Assembly: GCA_031270865.1 (NCBI GenBank)
Contig: JAISWI010000009.1
Location: 1-41,778 of the forward strand
Reading direction: 5' to 3'
DNA: 41,778 nucleotides
From: Oscillospiraceae bacterium
Lineage (GTDB): Bacteria; Bacillota; Clostridia; Christensenellales; Aristaeellaceae
The notes under the pieces were generated by a model. It did no database searches. It was not told the origin of the DNA and saw only the letters and a list, made by a program, of their open reading frames with translations. A program made the translations under genes and the position numbers. Positions 7,784 through 17,600 of this stretch are shown in pieces. Positions within the stretch are counted from its first letter, which is position 1. Every line of letters begins with the position of its first letter.

Positions 7784-9805
7784 GTGGCCGCGTCGCTGGT
7801 GTTGGCCGGCTATCTGCTGGCTGGGTGCGCGTTGGCGTGGGCGCTGTTCCCGGGGCGCGGGGCGTTGTGGCGCGTGTGGTTCGGCTTCGCGGCCGGGCTT
7901 ACGCTGTTCATGTGGCTGCCCGCGCTGTTCGCGTTCCGGCTGGATTTCACGATGGCCGCGCAGAAAGCGTCGCTGGGCGTGATGGGCGCCGTCGGTATCG
8001 CGTCCGGTGTCATGGTGTGCCTGAACCGCGGGCGCGCCCGCACATCCGGCCAATCCATCCAGACCGGCCAGACCAGTAGTCAACCCAGCCAGATCAGCCA
8101 GACCAGCCGATCCAGCCAGACCGGTCCGCGTGAGCCGTTACGCGCGTTCCTGGTGATCGTGCCGATACTGGCGGTCGTCGCGGCATACCTGCAGTATACG
8201 CATACGCTGCTTCCAGTGGGCGGCGCGTTGCATACCGGACAATCCACCTACGGCGATCTTAGCCTTCACCTGTCCATCGCCACTAGCCTTCGCAACGCCT
8301 CATTCCCGCCTGAATACGCGCTGCTGCCCGGTTCGCGGCTGGCTTACCCATTCCTGATGGACGCGCTCTCCACATCGCTGACGCTCTGGGGGATGGAGCT
8401 GCGCTGGTCGTTCATCATACCGGGAAGCCTCATGTGCGCCCATGTGTTCACGGGGATACTCCTGCTGGCGTGGCGCGTTACCCGAAGCGAGAGGCTGTCG
8501 GGGCTTGCGCTTGCGCTGATGGTGTTCTGCGGCGGGTTCGGGTTCCTGTACTCGTGGGACCTCGTGGGCGCGGACCCGTCGCGGTTCATGGAGATATTCA
8601 CGGGATTCTACCGCGCCCCAGCCAATCTTACCGACGTTAACATCCGCTGGAGCAACCTCCTTGCCGACATGTGGATACCCCAGCGGACGTTTCTGGCGGG
8701 ATGGGTGGTCCTGCTGCCCGCGCTGTCGCTTACGCTGGACCTGCCGGACAGCGGCAGGCCGTGGCGGGACGCGGCTGTGTTAGGGGTGATCGCCGGCGGC
8801 ATGCCGCTTATCCACACGCATTCGTTCCTCGCGCTGGGATTGTTCAGCGCGGGGTATTTGGGATGGCGATGCGTTGCGGAGCGCAAGCGGACAGTCGTCC
8901 TGTCCGGAGTCGCGTACCTCGCGGTTACGCTGGCGCTGGCGCTGCCGCAGTTAGTGACGTACACGTTCGGGCAAGCGTCGGCGGAGGGATTCGTGCGACT
9001 GCACTTCAACTGGGTGAATAACGGCGGCGCCGGGCTGAGGGACTCTTACCTTTATTTCTGGATAAAGAACGTCGGCCCGCCAATGCCGCTTATCCTGTTG
9101 TCGCTGTTCGACCTGCCCCGGGAGCGTCGGCCTATCGCCGCTGGCGCGTTCGCGATATTCATCGCCGCGGAGCTGGTCGAGTTCCAGCCGAACGACTACG
9201 ACAATAACAAGCTGTTCTACGTTTGGTACCTGATGGCGCTGCCGTGCGCGCTGGCGTTCGGGGCGAGGGTATACGGGCGGCTTGGCGGGATCAGGGCGCG
9301 GCAGGTCATGGCGGGCGCGTTCGCGCTGCTGTCGGTCGCGTCGGGCGTGTTGACCGTTATCCGGGAGTGGCGCGGCGACTACGAGCTTTACTCCGCGAAC
9401 GCGGTATCCATGGCGCGTTACGTCGAGGACAACACCCCTCCCGGCTCGGTCGTGCTCACCGCGACGAACCACAACAACCCGATAAGCGCTCTGGCCGGGC
9501 GCAAGGTGGTCTGCGGTCCCGACATATTCCTGCACTACCACGGCTTGGATTATTCCGAAAAGATGGCCGACGTCCTGCGCTTCTACGCTGACCCGGAGGG
9601 ATCGCGGTATGTCGTGGAGGATAACGACGTCGCGTACGTGCTCGTTGGCGACTACGAGCGGTCGATCCCCGGGATCGACGAGGCGGCGATAGCGCGTATG
9701 TATGACCTGGCGTTCGAGGCGGGAGGATACCGGCTGTACCGCGCCGGCGATGATGTCGGAGCGGAAGCGAAACCGGAACCGGACGCGAACTATCCCGACG
9801 GATGA
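7784..9805 (+). CDS. Large polytopic membrane protein, GT-C glycosyltransferase-like
   Basis: This 673-residue protein has roughly a dozen hydrophobic segments from residue 5 to about 525, then a soluble C-terminal domain. The loop after an early membrane segment holds GDLSLHLSIATSL, reminiscent of the acidic first-loop motif of GT-C glycosyltransferases. A later segment carries GGMPLIHTHSFLALG. The C-terminal part (about 545-660) has VVLTATNHNNPISALAGRK and a PDIFLHYHG stretch, as in other large membrane glycosyltransferase-like proteins. A Gln/Ser/Thr-rich linker (SGQSIQTGQTSSQPSQ) lies near residue 90. GTG 7784 is three bases after korC, so it is probably translated from the same mRNA. I do not recognise a named family; lipid-linked sugar transfer is an inference. 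It converges with the deacetylase gene, four bases away. Confidence 0.6.
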   Translation: MAASLVLAGYLLAGCALAWALFPGRGALWRVWFGFAAGLTLFMWLPALFAFRLDFTMAAQKASLGVMGAVGIASGVMVCLNRGRARTSGQSIQTGQTSSQPSQISQTSRSSQTGPREPLRAFLVIVPILAVVAAYLQYTHTLLPVGGALHTGQSTYGDLSLHLSIATSLRNASFPPEYALLPGSRLAYPFLMDALSTSLTLWGMELRWSFIIPGSLMCAHVFTGILLLAWRVTRSERLSGLALALMVFCGGFGFLYSWDLVGADPSRFMEIFTGFYRAPANLTDVNIRWSNLLADMWIPQRTFLAGWVVLLPALSLTLDLPDSGRPWRDAAVLGVIAGGMPLIHTHSFLALGLFSAGYLGWRCVAERKRTVVLSGVAYLAVTLALALPQLVTYTFGQASAEGFVRLHFNWVNNGGAGLRDSYLYFWIKNVGPPMPLILLSLFDLPRERRPIAAGAFAIFIAAELVEFQPNDYDNNKLFYVWYLMALPCALAFGARVYGRLGGIRARQVMAGAFALLSVASGVLTVIREWRGDYELYSANAVSMARYVEDNTPPGSVVLTATNHNNPISALAGRKVVCGPDIFLHYHGLDYSEKMADVLRFYADPEGSRYVVEDNDVAYVLVGDYERSIPGIDEAAIARMYDLAFEAGGYRLYRAGDDVGAEAKPEPDANYPDG

Positions 9806-9809
9806 TCGA

Positions 9810-10550
9810 TTACCAGTCCTTATGCCCGCGGTACACGGTCCCGGGGCTTAGCTCATCCCCATAAGCCCGCATAAGCTCGGTTACCGTCACGAACCGATAC
9901 CCCTGCTCTATGAGCCGGGGTATTACTTTGCGCATCGCTTTCACGGTTTCACCGTAGATATCGTGGCAGAGGATGATCGCGCCTTCGCGGGTGTTGTAGT
10001 AGACGGCCTTGTATATCTTCTTCGCGTCGCGCAGCGCGAAGTCGTTGCTGCCTACCGTCCAATGCAGCAGCGTGAACCCCAATTCCCCCGACAGCGCGAG
10101 CAGGCGCGGGCTGATCGTGCCGCCCGGGGCGCGGTATATCATCGGCGGCTCGACGCCTGTCGCCAGCGCGATGGCGCGATGGGTATCCATTATCTGGCGG
10201 GTCATCTCTTCGTTAGTGAGGTTTACCAGCATCGTGTGATCCCACGAGTGCCCGATCACCTCGCAGCCCATCGCGGCGGCGCGGCGGACCTTGTCCGGAT
10301 ACATCACAACGCGGCGGCCCAGAACGCAGAACGTCGCGCGGACGCCGTTCTCCTCCAGTATGTCGAGGATCGCGTCGGTATACACGGACGGCCCGTCGTC
10401 GAACGTGAGCGCTACGAGCATCGACGGCTTCCCGTTAATGGACGCTCCGGCGGCTGGTTCCTCGGCGGAATCGGCCAGCGCGGACGCGCCTATTAATACA
10501 GATAATGTTAGAATAATGATAGCATAGGCGCGGCATGACGGTTCCAACAT
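9810..10550 (-). CDS. Polysaccharide deacetylase (NodB domain), exported
   Basis: This 246-residue protein has an N-terminal signal peptide or anchor (residues 8-26) and one NodB homology domain. Motif 1 is TFDDGPS (49-55), with the catalytic and metal-binding aspartates. Motif 2 is HSWDH (101-105), with the metal histidines. Motif 3 is RAPGG (140-144), motif 4 LHWTVGSND and motif 5 LCHD with the catalytic histidine near 196. All catalytic residues are present. Likely substrates are N-acetyl groups of peptidoglycan or another wall glycan outside the cell, as in PdaA/PgdA proteins. ATG 10550 is preferred because GAGG lies five bases upstream; a GTG at 10556 overlaps that site. It is single-gene and divergent from the glycosyltransferases. 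Confidence 0.85.
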   Translation of the reverse strand: MLEPSCRAYAIIILTLSVLIGASALADSAEEPAAGASINGKPSMLVALTFDDGPSVYTDAILDILEENGVRATFCVLGRRVVMYPDKVRRAAAMGCEVIGHSWDHTMLVNLTNEEMTRQIMDTHRAIALATGVEPPMIYRAPGGTISPRLLALSGELGFTLLHWTVGSNDFALRDAKKIYKAVYYNTREGAIILCHDIYGETVKAMRKVIPRLIEQGYRFVTVTELMRAYGDELSPGTVYRGHKDW

Positions 10551-10565
10551 AAACACCTCACGCGT

Positions 10566-10594
10566 ATGCTACCACGATTCTACAAAATTGTAAA
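10566..10594 (-). promoter_or_regulatory. Promoter of polysaccharide deacetylase gene
   Basis: Read on the minus strand, TTTACA (10594-10589) and TAGCAT (10571-10566) are separated by 17 bases, followed by a GAGGTG ribosome site and the gene. The divergent gap 10557-10685 shows no equally clear plus-strand promoter for the glycosyltransferase. Confidence 0.65.
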
Positions 10595-10685
10595 CCCGGC
10601 CGCGCGGTCATACCCCGCTCCGGTTTCCTCATAGAGTAGGACAGCGTGTTCATATGGGGATTAATGGGCTGGGAGGTTTGCGCGT

Positions 10686-11621
10686 ATGACGCCGCTGCTC
10701 AGCGTGATTGTGACCGTCTACAATAAAGCGCCGTTCGTGAAGCGTTGCGTGAACAGCGCGCTTGCCCAGTCATACCATAATCTGGAACTGATCATCGTGG
10801 ACGACGGCTCGACCGACAACAGCGGCGCGTTGTGCGACGCGCTTGCCGCCCGGGATTCGCGGGCGAGGGTGATCCGCCAGGGGCATATGGGCGTGACGCT
10901 GGCCAGGCTTGCCGGAACCAACGCCGCGCGCGGCGAATATATTCATTATGTCGATGGCGACGACTGGCTTGAGCCGGACATGGAATCCGCGCTGATGGCC
11001 GCGCTCATCGAAACCGGCGCGGATATGGCCGTGACCGGATACATTGACACGCGCGGCATACACCATCCGGCGGGGAGCGTCCCGGCCGGGACGTACGATC
11101 GCGCGGCGCTTGAGCGCGATGTGTTCCCATACATGATGGAATCGCGCGGGGAAGGGACGATGGGGCTGTATTCGTCGCTTTGGACGTGCGCTGCGCGTAA
11201 AGGCCTTATCGCGCCGATACTGCGCGGTGTTGATCCGCGTATCAGGAGCGGCGAGGACGGGTTGTGCCTGTATGGGGCGGTGGCCGGATCGCGGCGGCTA
11301 GCGGTGGTGGGCGGATCATATTACCGCTACTGCCCAAACCCGACGAGCGTGACAGCGAGGCCTCTGCCCGGCCATTTTGGGAACCTGGAGCTGTTGATGG
11401 ATGGATACCTGCGCTCGCCCATGGCGGGCATACCGTCCATCAGGCGGCAGTTTCCCAACAAATTCTGGTATCACGTACTGCGCGGCGACACGCTCGCCCG
11501 GCGGTCCGGCAAACCATACAGCGCCGTCGAGCGGGAACAGCGCGGACGCGTTGCCGCCCGGATACAGGCGCTGGAAAGGGATACAGCGATCCTTGAAACA
11601 AGTATAGGAGGCGTAACATGA
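10686..11621 (+). CDS. Family 2 glycosyltransferase (GT-A), copy 1
   Basis: This 311-residue cytoplasmic enzyme has the standard GT2 layout. LLSVIVTVYNKAPFVKRCVN is the nucleotide-sugar binding strand, IIVDDGSTDNSG carries the DDGSTD motif (about 36-42), and YVDGDDWLEPD is the DxD-type metal site (about 93-99). It likely transfers a sugar in wall, capsule or teichoic-acid synthesis; the acceptor cannot be read from sequence. ATG 10686 follows GGGAGG. The next gene overlaps its end by four bases. A piece of this gene (10908-11114) is duplicated at 13025-13231. Confidence 0.85.
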   Translation: MTPLLSVIVTVYNKAPFVKRCVNSALAQSYHNLELIIVDDGSTDNSGALCDALAARDSRARVIRQGHMGVTLARLAGTNAARGEYIHYVDGDDWLEPDMESALMAALIETGADMAVTGYIDTRGIHHPAGSVPAGTYDRAALERDVFPYMMESRGEGTMGLYSSLWTCAARKGLIAPILRGVDPRIRSGEDGLCLYGAVAGSRRLAVVGGSYYRYCPNPTSVTARPLPGHFGNLELLMDGYLRSPMAGIPSIRRQFPNKFWYHVLRGDTLARRSGKPYSAVEREQRGRVAARIQALERDTAILETSIGGVT

Positions 11622-12772
11622 TTGCCGATATGATCAGCGTGGTGGTCACCATCCACAACACAAAGATGTACTTACCCAAGTGCGTCAAGAGCATATTGGA
11701 CCAGACATATAAGAATCTGGAGATCATACTGGTGGACGACGGCTCGACCGACGGCTGCGCGGAGCTTTGCGACCAGTACCAGGCGGCGGACCCGCGCGTG
11801 CGCGTAATCCACCAGGCGCATCTAGGCGCGGCGGCGGCGCGGGCGGCGGGCATGAGGGCGGCGACGGGCGAATTCACGCACTTCGTCGACGACGACGACT
11901 GGATGGACCTTAACATGGAGGAGGAGACGCTCAAGGCGCAGAAGAAGACGGGCGCCGACGTTGTGGTCAGCGCCCATTTCGTGGAGCGGGGCGGCGTGAC
12001 GCGCAAAGGCGGCTCGGGGCACTGCCCGCAGGGGATATACGACCGTAAGCGCATGGAAAGGGAGATGTTCCCTGTGATGATGTCGGTCAGCGGCACCATC
12101 GAGCGCGGCGTTCACCCAAACCTGTGGATGAAGTTGTTTCGAAGCGAGACGTGCCGCGAGGCGATACTGCGCGTTGATCCCCGGATACGCAAGGCGAACG
12201 ACGTCGCGGCGTGCTATGAGGCGCTGTACAACGCTAACAAGATAGTTATCATCCCCGGAAGGTATTACCATTACAGGCTGGGCAGGCCGAACAGCATCAC
12301 CACGGCGTATATCACGCGGTACTACGAGTCGATGCTGGCGCTGCTGGATCACCTGCTGTCCAGCCCCATGGCGCGGAACCCGGCCATAGCCCGGCAGATA
12401 CCGCATATCATGCGCGCGAGCGTGAACTACGGCATGAAGGCCGGATACGGGAAGGACAGCGCGGAGGATCAGCTGCGCCATGAGCTGATGTCGCGGCTGC
12501 GCCAGCTTGAACATAACAGCGGGGTCTACCAATCCAGCAGGCGGGCGGCCCCGTCGCGGTTTACGCGGCGAGCGGAGCAGTCGTCGGGCAGCCAGCCCGC
12601 CGACGGGCAGGAGCGCGGGTCGGGCCCTGAAAGCAAGGCGGCCACACCGCGCAGGTCCCGGCCGGTCACACCGCGCAGGTCCCGGCCAGCCGATCGGACC
12701 AGGACGCCGACCTCGCCGCGCGCCCGGAACAGCATAGCAAGGAGGCCGCCGCCAGGGAAACCAGGCGGTTAA
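11618..12772 (+). CDS. Family 2 glycosyltransferase with basic tail, copy A
   Basis: This 384-residue GT2 enzyme opens with MISVVVTIHNTKMYLPKCVK, then ILVDDGSTDG and FVDDDDWMDLN as the nucleotide and metal sites. The catalytic region ends near residue 300. The last 80 or so residues are low-complexity and very basic, rich in Arg, Pro and Ser, with repeated RRSRP units matching short tandem repeats at about 12640-12700. The start overlaps GT copy 1 (ATGA-type coupling) with AGGAGG ahead. A diverged twin lies at 13242-14402. Function is probably surface-glycan synthesis together with copy 1. The tail could bind acidic membrane or nucleic acid, or be disordered filler (inference). Confidence 0.82.
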   Translation: MIADMISVVVTIHNTKMYLPKCVKSILDQTYKNLEIILVDDGSTDGCAELCDQYQAADPRVRVIHQAHLGAAAARAAGMRAATGEFTHFVDDDDWMDLNMEEETLKAQKKTGADVVVSAHFVERGGVTRKGGSGHCPQGIYDRKRMEREMFPVMMSVSGTIERGVHPNLWMKLFRSETCREAILRVDPRIRKANDVAACYEALYNANKIVIIPGRYYHYRLGRPNSITTAYITRYYESMLALLDHLLSSPMARNPAIARQIPHIMRASVNYGMKAGYGKDSAEDQLRHELMSRLRQLEHNSGVYQSSRRAAPSRFTRRAEQSSGSQPADGQERGSGPESKAATPRRSRPVTPRRSRPADRTRTPTSPRARNSIARRPPPGKPGG

Positions 12773-12936
12773 GAGGCTCGCGCCAGGAAATTCATGCCAG
12801 GAGGCTCGCGCGGTTTGTCCGTTCCAAATCTCTTGTCGTCCCTTTAAGGGAGATGTCGCGTTCAGGCGGCAGAGGGGGCGCGGCGTATCCCGCGACGTCA
12901 GAGGGGGCAAGGCGAATCCCACAGCCACAGAGAGGG
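12773..12936. repeat. Repeat family B, locus 1
   Basis: The stretch after the glycosyltransferase stop holds family B: GTCCGTTCCAAATCTCTTG, then TCCCTTTAAGGGA (palindrome), then GCGTTCAGGCGGCAGAGGG, followed by tandem units of the type GGCGAATCCCACAGCCACAG. It is a copy of the same region at 14403-14662 but shorter. No coding potential is seen. Confidence 0.75.
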
Positions 12937-13020
12937 CGCGGATGGTTTGAGCGGCGGCGCGTATGGTGATACCGAAGCCGTTCCCCGCGTCGGCGGCGCG
13001 GTGGGCGGCACGGGCGGCGG
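12937..13020 (-). pseudogene. Duplicated 3' fragment of SH3-repeat protein gene
   Basis: These bases match 14761-14844, inside the end of the large SH3-repeat gene, with only a few differences. The fragment lost the true stop and all upstream codons. It marks the right end of the tandem duplication unit; the join to the copied glycosyltransferase piece lies at 13019-13024. Confidence 0.8.
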
Positions 13021-13024
13021 CTGC

Positions 13025-13240
13025 CTTGCCGGAACCAACGCCGCGCGCGGCGAATATACTCATTATGTCGATGGCGACGACTGGCTTGAGCCGGACATGG
13101 AATCCGCGCTGATGGCCGCGCTCATCGAAACCGGCGCGGATATAGCCGTGACCGGATACATCGACACGCGCGGCATACGCCATCCGGCGGGGAGCGTCCC
13201 GGCCGGGACGTACGATCGCGCGGCGCTTGAGGAGGCGTAA
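13025..13240 (+). pseudogene. Fragment of glycosyltransferase copy 1
   Basis: This region repeats 10908-11114 almost exactly, including the YVDGDDWLEPD metal site, then jumps by a deletion of about 490 bases to the ribosome binding site of the next gene. It lacks the N-terminal nucleotide-binding strand and the C-terminal half, so it cannot be an active enzyme. An open frame continues from the SH3 fragment (from about 12947) into it and ends with TAA at 13238-13240, but that chimaeric frame has no good start. Confidence 0.85.
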
Positions 13241-13241
13241 C

Positions 13242-14402
13242 ATGATTGCCGATATGATCAGCGTGGTGGTCACCATCCACAACACAAAGATGTACTTACC
13301 CAAGCGCGTCAAGAACATATTGGACCAGACATATAAGAATCTGGAGATCATACTGGTGGACGACGGCTCGATCGACGGCTGCGCGGAGCTTTGCGACCAG
13401 TACCAGGCGGCGGATCCGCGCGTGCGCGTAATCCACCAGGCGCATCTGGGCGCGGCGGCGGCGCGGGCGGCGGGCATGAGGGCGGCGACGGGCGAATTCA
13501 CGCACTTCGTCGACGACGACGACTGGATGGAGCTTAACATGGAGGAGGAGATGCTCAAGGCGCAGAAGAAGACGGGCGCCGACGTTGTGATCAGTTCCTA
13601 TTTTGTGGAGCGGGGCGGCGTGACGCGCAAAGGCGGCCCGGGGCACTGTCCGCAGGGGATATACGACCGTGAGCGCATGGAAAGGGAATTGTTCCCTGTA
13701 ATGATGTCGATCAACGGCACCATCGAGCGCGGCGTTCCCCCAAACCTGTGGTCGAAGCTGTTTCGAAGCGAGACATGCCGCGAGGCGATACTGCGCGTTG
13801 ATCCCCGGATATACAAGGCGAACGACTTCGCGGCGTGCTATGAGGCGCTGTACAACGCTAACAAGATAGTCATCATCCCCGACAGGTATTACCATTACAG
13901 GCTAAGCAGGCCGAACAGCATCACCACGACGTGTGTCACGCGGTACTACGAGTCGATGCTGGCGCTGTTGGATCACCTGCTGTCCAGTCCCATGGCGCGA
14001 AACCCGGCCATAGCCCGGCAGATACTGTATGTCATGCGCGGGAGCGTGAGCCGCGGCATGAAGGCCGGGTACGGGAAGGACAGCGCGGAGGATCAGCTGC
14101 GCCGCGAGCTGATTTCGCGGCTGCGCCAACTTGAACCTAACATCGGGGTCTACCAATCCAGTAGGCGGGCGGCGCAGTCGTCGGGCAGCCAGCCCGCCGA
14201 CGGGCAGGAGCGCGGGTCGGGTCCTGAAAGCAGGTCGGCCTCCAGTCCGGCCTCGCCGCGCGGGTCCCGGCCAGCCGACCTGACCAGGATGCCGGACTCG
14301 CCGCGCAGGTCCCGGCCAGCCGACCGGACCAGGGCGTCGGCCTCGCCGCGCGCCCGGAACAGCATAACAAGGAGGCCGCCGCCAAGGAAACAAGGCGGTT
14401 AG
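13242..14402 (+). CDS. Family 2 glycosyltransferase with basic tail, copy B
   Basis: This 386-residue twin of the enzyme at 11618-12772 has the same GT2 motifs (ILVDDGSIDG, FVDDDDWMELN) and the same Arg/Pro/Ser-rich tail, here with an extra repeat block. ATG 13242 follows GGAGG; the longer open frame upstream has no ribosome site. The DDGSTD motif has become DDGSID, which may affect activity. The first 60 bases are identical to copy A, while the catalytic region carries about 28 amino-acid changes against about 13 silent ones (hand count). Changes such as HF to YF and HPNLWMK to PPNLWSK fall in the acceptor half, so specificity may differ (inference). Confidence 0.82.
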   Translation: MIADMISVVVTIHNTKMYLPKRVKNILDQTYKNLEIILVDDGSIDGCAELCDQYQAADPRVRVIHQAHLGAAAARAAGMRAATGEFTHFVDDDDWMELNMEEEMLKAQKKTGADVVISSYFVERGGVTRKGGPGHCPQGIYDRERMERELFPVMMSINGTIERGVPPNLWSKLFRSETCREAILRVDPRIYKANDFAACYEALYNANKIVIIPDRYYHYRLSRPNSITTTCVTRYYESMLALLDHLLSSPMARNPAIARQILYVMRGSVSRGMKAGYGKDSAEDQLRRELISRLRQLEPNIGVYQSSRRAAQSSGSQPADGQERGSGPESRSASSPASPRGSRPADLTRMPDSPRRSRPADRTRASASPRARNSITRRPPPRKQGG

Positions 14403-14662
14403 GAGGCTCGCGCCAGGAAACTCATGCCAGGAGGCTCATGCGGTTTGTCCGTTCCAAACCTCTTGTCGCCCCTTTAAGGGAGATGTCGCATTCAGGCGAC
14501 AGAGGGGGCGAAGCGTATCCCACGCCGGCATAGGTGAGCGAGGCGTATCCCACGCCGGCAGAGGGGGAGAGACAAATCCCACAGCGACAGAGGGGAGAGG
14601 CGAATCCCGCATTGTCAGAGGAGGCGACACGAATCCCACGCCGTCAGAGGAATCCTCCCCGG
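14403..14662. repeat. Repeat family B, locus 2
   Basis: This 260-base convergent gap holds the core CCTCTTGTCGCCCCTTTAAG with GGAGATGTCGCATTCAGGCG (about 14458-14503). About five tandem units follow, each with a form of GGCGAATCCCACAGCGACAG or GCGTATCCCACGCCGGCAGA. It separates glycosyltransferase copy B from the minus-strand SH3-repeat gene. No gene is seen in it. Confidence 0.78.
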
Positions 14663-17600
14663 CTAAACGTTGATATCCGTCGCCCCTCCACTCTGCCGCG
14701 ACCTATGCGAACGCGGATGCCGGACGGTCGGCTCGTCCTCATCGATGGTGATACGTTCGGGCGCGGATGGTTTGGGCGGCGGCGCGTATGGTGATACCGA
14801 AGCCGTTCCCTGCGTCGGCGACGCGGTGGGCGGCACGGGCGGCAGACGCGGTATCGGCGGCAAGACAGCGCCTGGTTGGATGGGTTGCGCGGTTTGGGAC
14901 GCGGGTTGGGCGGTCTGCGTGGTTTGAGCCGAGGGCTGCGCTGGTCTTGCGGCTTGGGACGCGGGCTGCGCTGGTCCTGCGGCTTGGGACGCGGGTTGGG
15001 CGGTCTGCGTGGTTTGAGCCGAGGGCTGCGCTGGTCTTGCGGCTTGAGCCGAGGGCTGCGCTGATCGCGCGTACTGCGGCGTGGGCTGCGCGGGTCTAGC
15101 CGATTGCGGCGCGGGCGCTGTTGTGGGATTAGGCCGCTGTGGTTGAGGCGCGGCGGGTCTCTCAACCGGACGCTGGGCATACGCTCCGCTGGCGTTCGGG
15201 TTGGAGGGATTCTTCGCGGGGGCAGTCGCGGCGGTCGCGGCGGTCACGGTGGCAACAGCGGTCGCGCCCGACGAGCTAGACACTGGCGCGGCGGGACTAC
15301 CCGCCCTCTGCGCAGCCCGCCTCGCGTTAGCCTCTGTCCGCGCCTGACGCTTCCTCGCGCGGTTGTACATCGTGAATCCATACAACCCGCCGCCGCCCAG
15401 TATCAGCAGTATCACCAGCGCGAGCGCAAGTCTCCCGCCCGGACTGCCCGTCCCCGTCGAGCCGCCGCCCACCACGGGCATGGTCGGCGTAACGGATGGC
15501 GACGGCAGCGGATCGCTGGTAACAAGGAACGACGGCGCGGGCGATCCGGTCACGGTGTTCAGGCCGGACGGGACGGGCGTTACCCACGGCAGCGCGGTTG
15601 GCGTCGGGCTGTCAAGCCCGGCGGGTGTCTTGGTCGCCCACGGCGTGGCGGTAGGCAGTCCCGTAGGCGCGGGCGTTACGAATGAAGGTATATTGGTGAT
15701 GGACGGCGTGGTCCATACGATGGGCGCGTTGGTCTGCGAGGGCTTGTTGGTTGGGGTGACGATCTTGCTGCCGTCGCTGTAGCTGGGGTTGGATACCACG
15801 CTCAGATACTCGCCGACGGTCAGCAGCCTTACCACGTCCTCGCGCAGGTATCCGGTCTGCCCGGCCACCTCCGCCTTGTACCACGTGTATCCTCCCGATA
15901 CCACGCTGTCGATCAGCCGGACTATCGTATTCTTGGTCAGCGACAGCCTCACCGCGCCGCCGGGCGTACCGCGGAAGTTGACGCTGGACGACGAGGTCAC
16001 CCCATACCCGCTGAACGCGTCGCTGTAGAGCGTGGGCGCGGGCGATGGCGAGGGCACATACATCCCGGCGAAGTAGGCGTCCGTCTCGTCGCGGCTCATC
16101 CAGGCGAGATAGTCGGACATGATGTAGCCATATTGGTCATTATAGTATACGAACTGCCAGCGCGATCCATCCTCCGGGTAAACCTGCTCCTGCACGTACA
16201 CCACGTCGTAATATGGCAGCCACGCCGTGGCGAACGCGCCCACGCTGGGCCAGTTGAGCAGCGGCGCGCCGCTGGCGTTGACGACGCGGGCATAGCCGGA
16301 CAGGTTGGGAGGCGGCGGCGTGGGCGTGGCCGGGGGGCGGGTGGGTATGGGCGTGGGGGGCGGCGTGGGCGAAGGCGTGGGCGGCGCGTAGACCACGTCG
16401 CGTATGTAGGCCTGCTCCTCATCCTCCGACATGATACGCAGGTTGTATGTCGCGGTATAGCCTATGCGGTTGTCGGTCAGCCGCGCGACCTGCCGCCATG
16501 GTACTCCGTCAACCTCATGCGTCGCCTGGACGAACACTATCTCGCCAGCGTTGAGCGTGGCCAGTATGGGCGCGTTGCTCGACGCGGACTGCAGCAGGCT
16601 CGCGCCGTTGCGCAATACGTACGCGTATCCGGCCTGACGCTCGGTCTGCGGCGGCGCGAGCGTTGGCGATGGGGATGGCGTCGGGGTTGGGGCTGGCGTA
16701 GGCGTTGACGCGGGTTGGAACGGCGTGGGCGCGGGTGATGGCAATGGCGTGGGCGTGGCGTTTACATACTCATATTCTTCCTGCGGGGTGAGGTATTTCA
16801 GCGTAACCATGGGCACGTAACCTATCTGGCCATCGACCTCTATCGCGATCCACCATTGCCCATAGGAATCAAGCTGGTGGTCGAGCGTCTCGTAGACCGC
16901 GCGGTCGGGGAACAGGTCGCCGATAAAGAATCCGGAGTTTGGCCCGGAGTAGAACGGCGCGGAGATCGCGTCGATCGTAGCGTGGCGGGTAAGCCCTTGC
17001 GGGAATGTCGGCTCGGGGGATGGCGATGGTTCTTGCGTGGGTACTGGCGATGGCTCCTGCGTAGGTTCGGGCGATGGCTCTTGCGTGGGTTCGGGCGATG
17101 GCTCCAACGTAGGTTCGGGCGATGGCGTGGGTTCGTAGGATGGTTCTGGCGACGGCGTGGAGTTGATCAGGTCGTAGTATTCCTGCGCTTCCCCAACGGA
17201 TAGGTATGACAGCGAGTACACGGGCACGTAGCCCAGCGCCTTGCCATTCTGCGTGTTGAACTCAATCAACGCCCACCACTGGCCTTGCCCGTACTCGAAC
17301 TCGATCATTTCGTAGATGGCGTTGTTGTATTCCAGCATAGCAATCGGCTGGCCGTCGATAAAATAGTTATAGACCTCCGCAGGACTGCCGAACACGCGGG
17401 CGTATGCCGATGTAACCCAGTCTTCCGGGAAGTCTGAGGTTGCCGCTGGCTCGGAGGGAGGTGTTTCCGTGGGCGGCGGTTCCGTGTAATCTGGTTCCGT
17501 GTAAGCCGGGTCTGTCGCCTGGGGTTCCGTGGTCGAAAGGTAAGGCTCCGGCGGGTCAACCGACGCGACCAGCCGATACACAGTCTCGCCAAAGACGAAG

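Noticed and set aside
12947-13240. Open frame of 97 codons as a small glycosyltransferase
   Set aside because: It is a chimaera of a copied SH3-gene tail and a copied glycosyltransferase middle, with no ribosome site and no nucleotide-binding strand.
14670-16710. Several long plus-strand open frames rich in Gly, Arg and Trp
   Set aside because: They are antisense shadows of the low-complexity SH3-repeat gene; they lack ribosome sites and family motifs.
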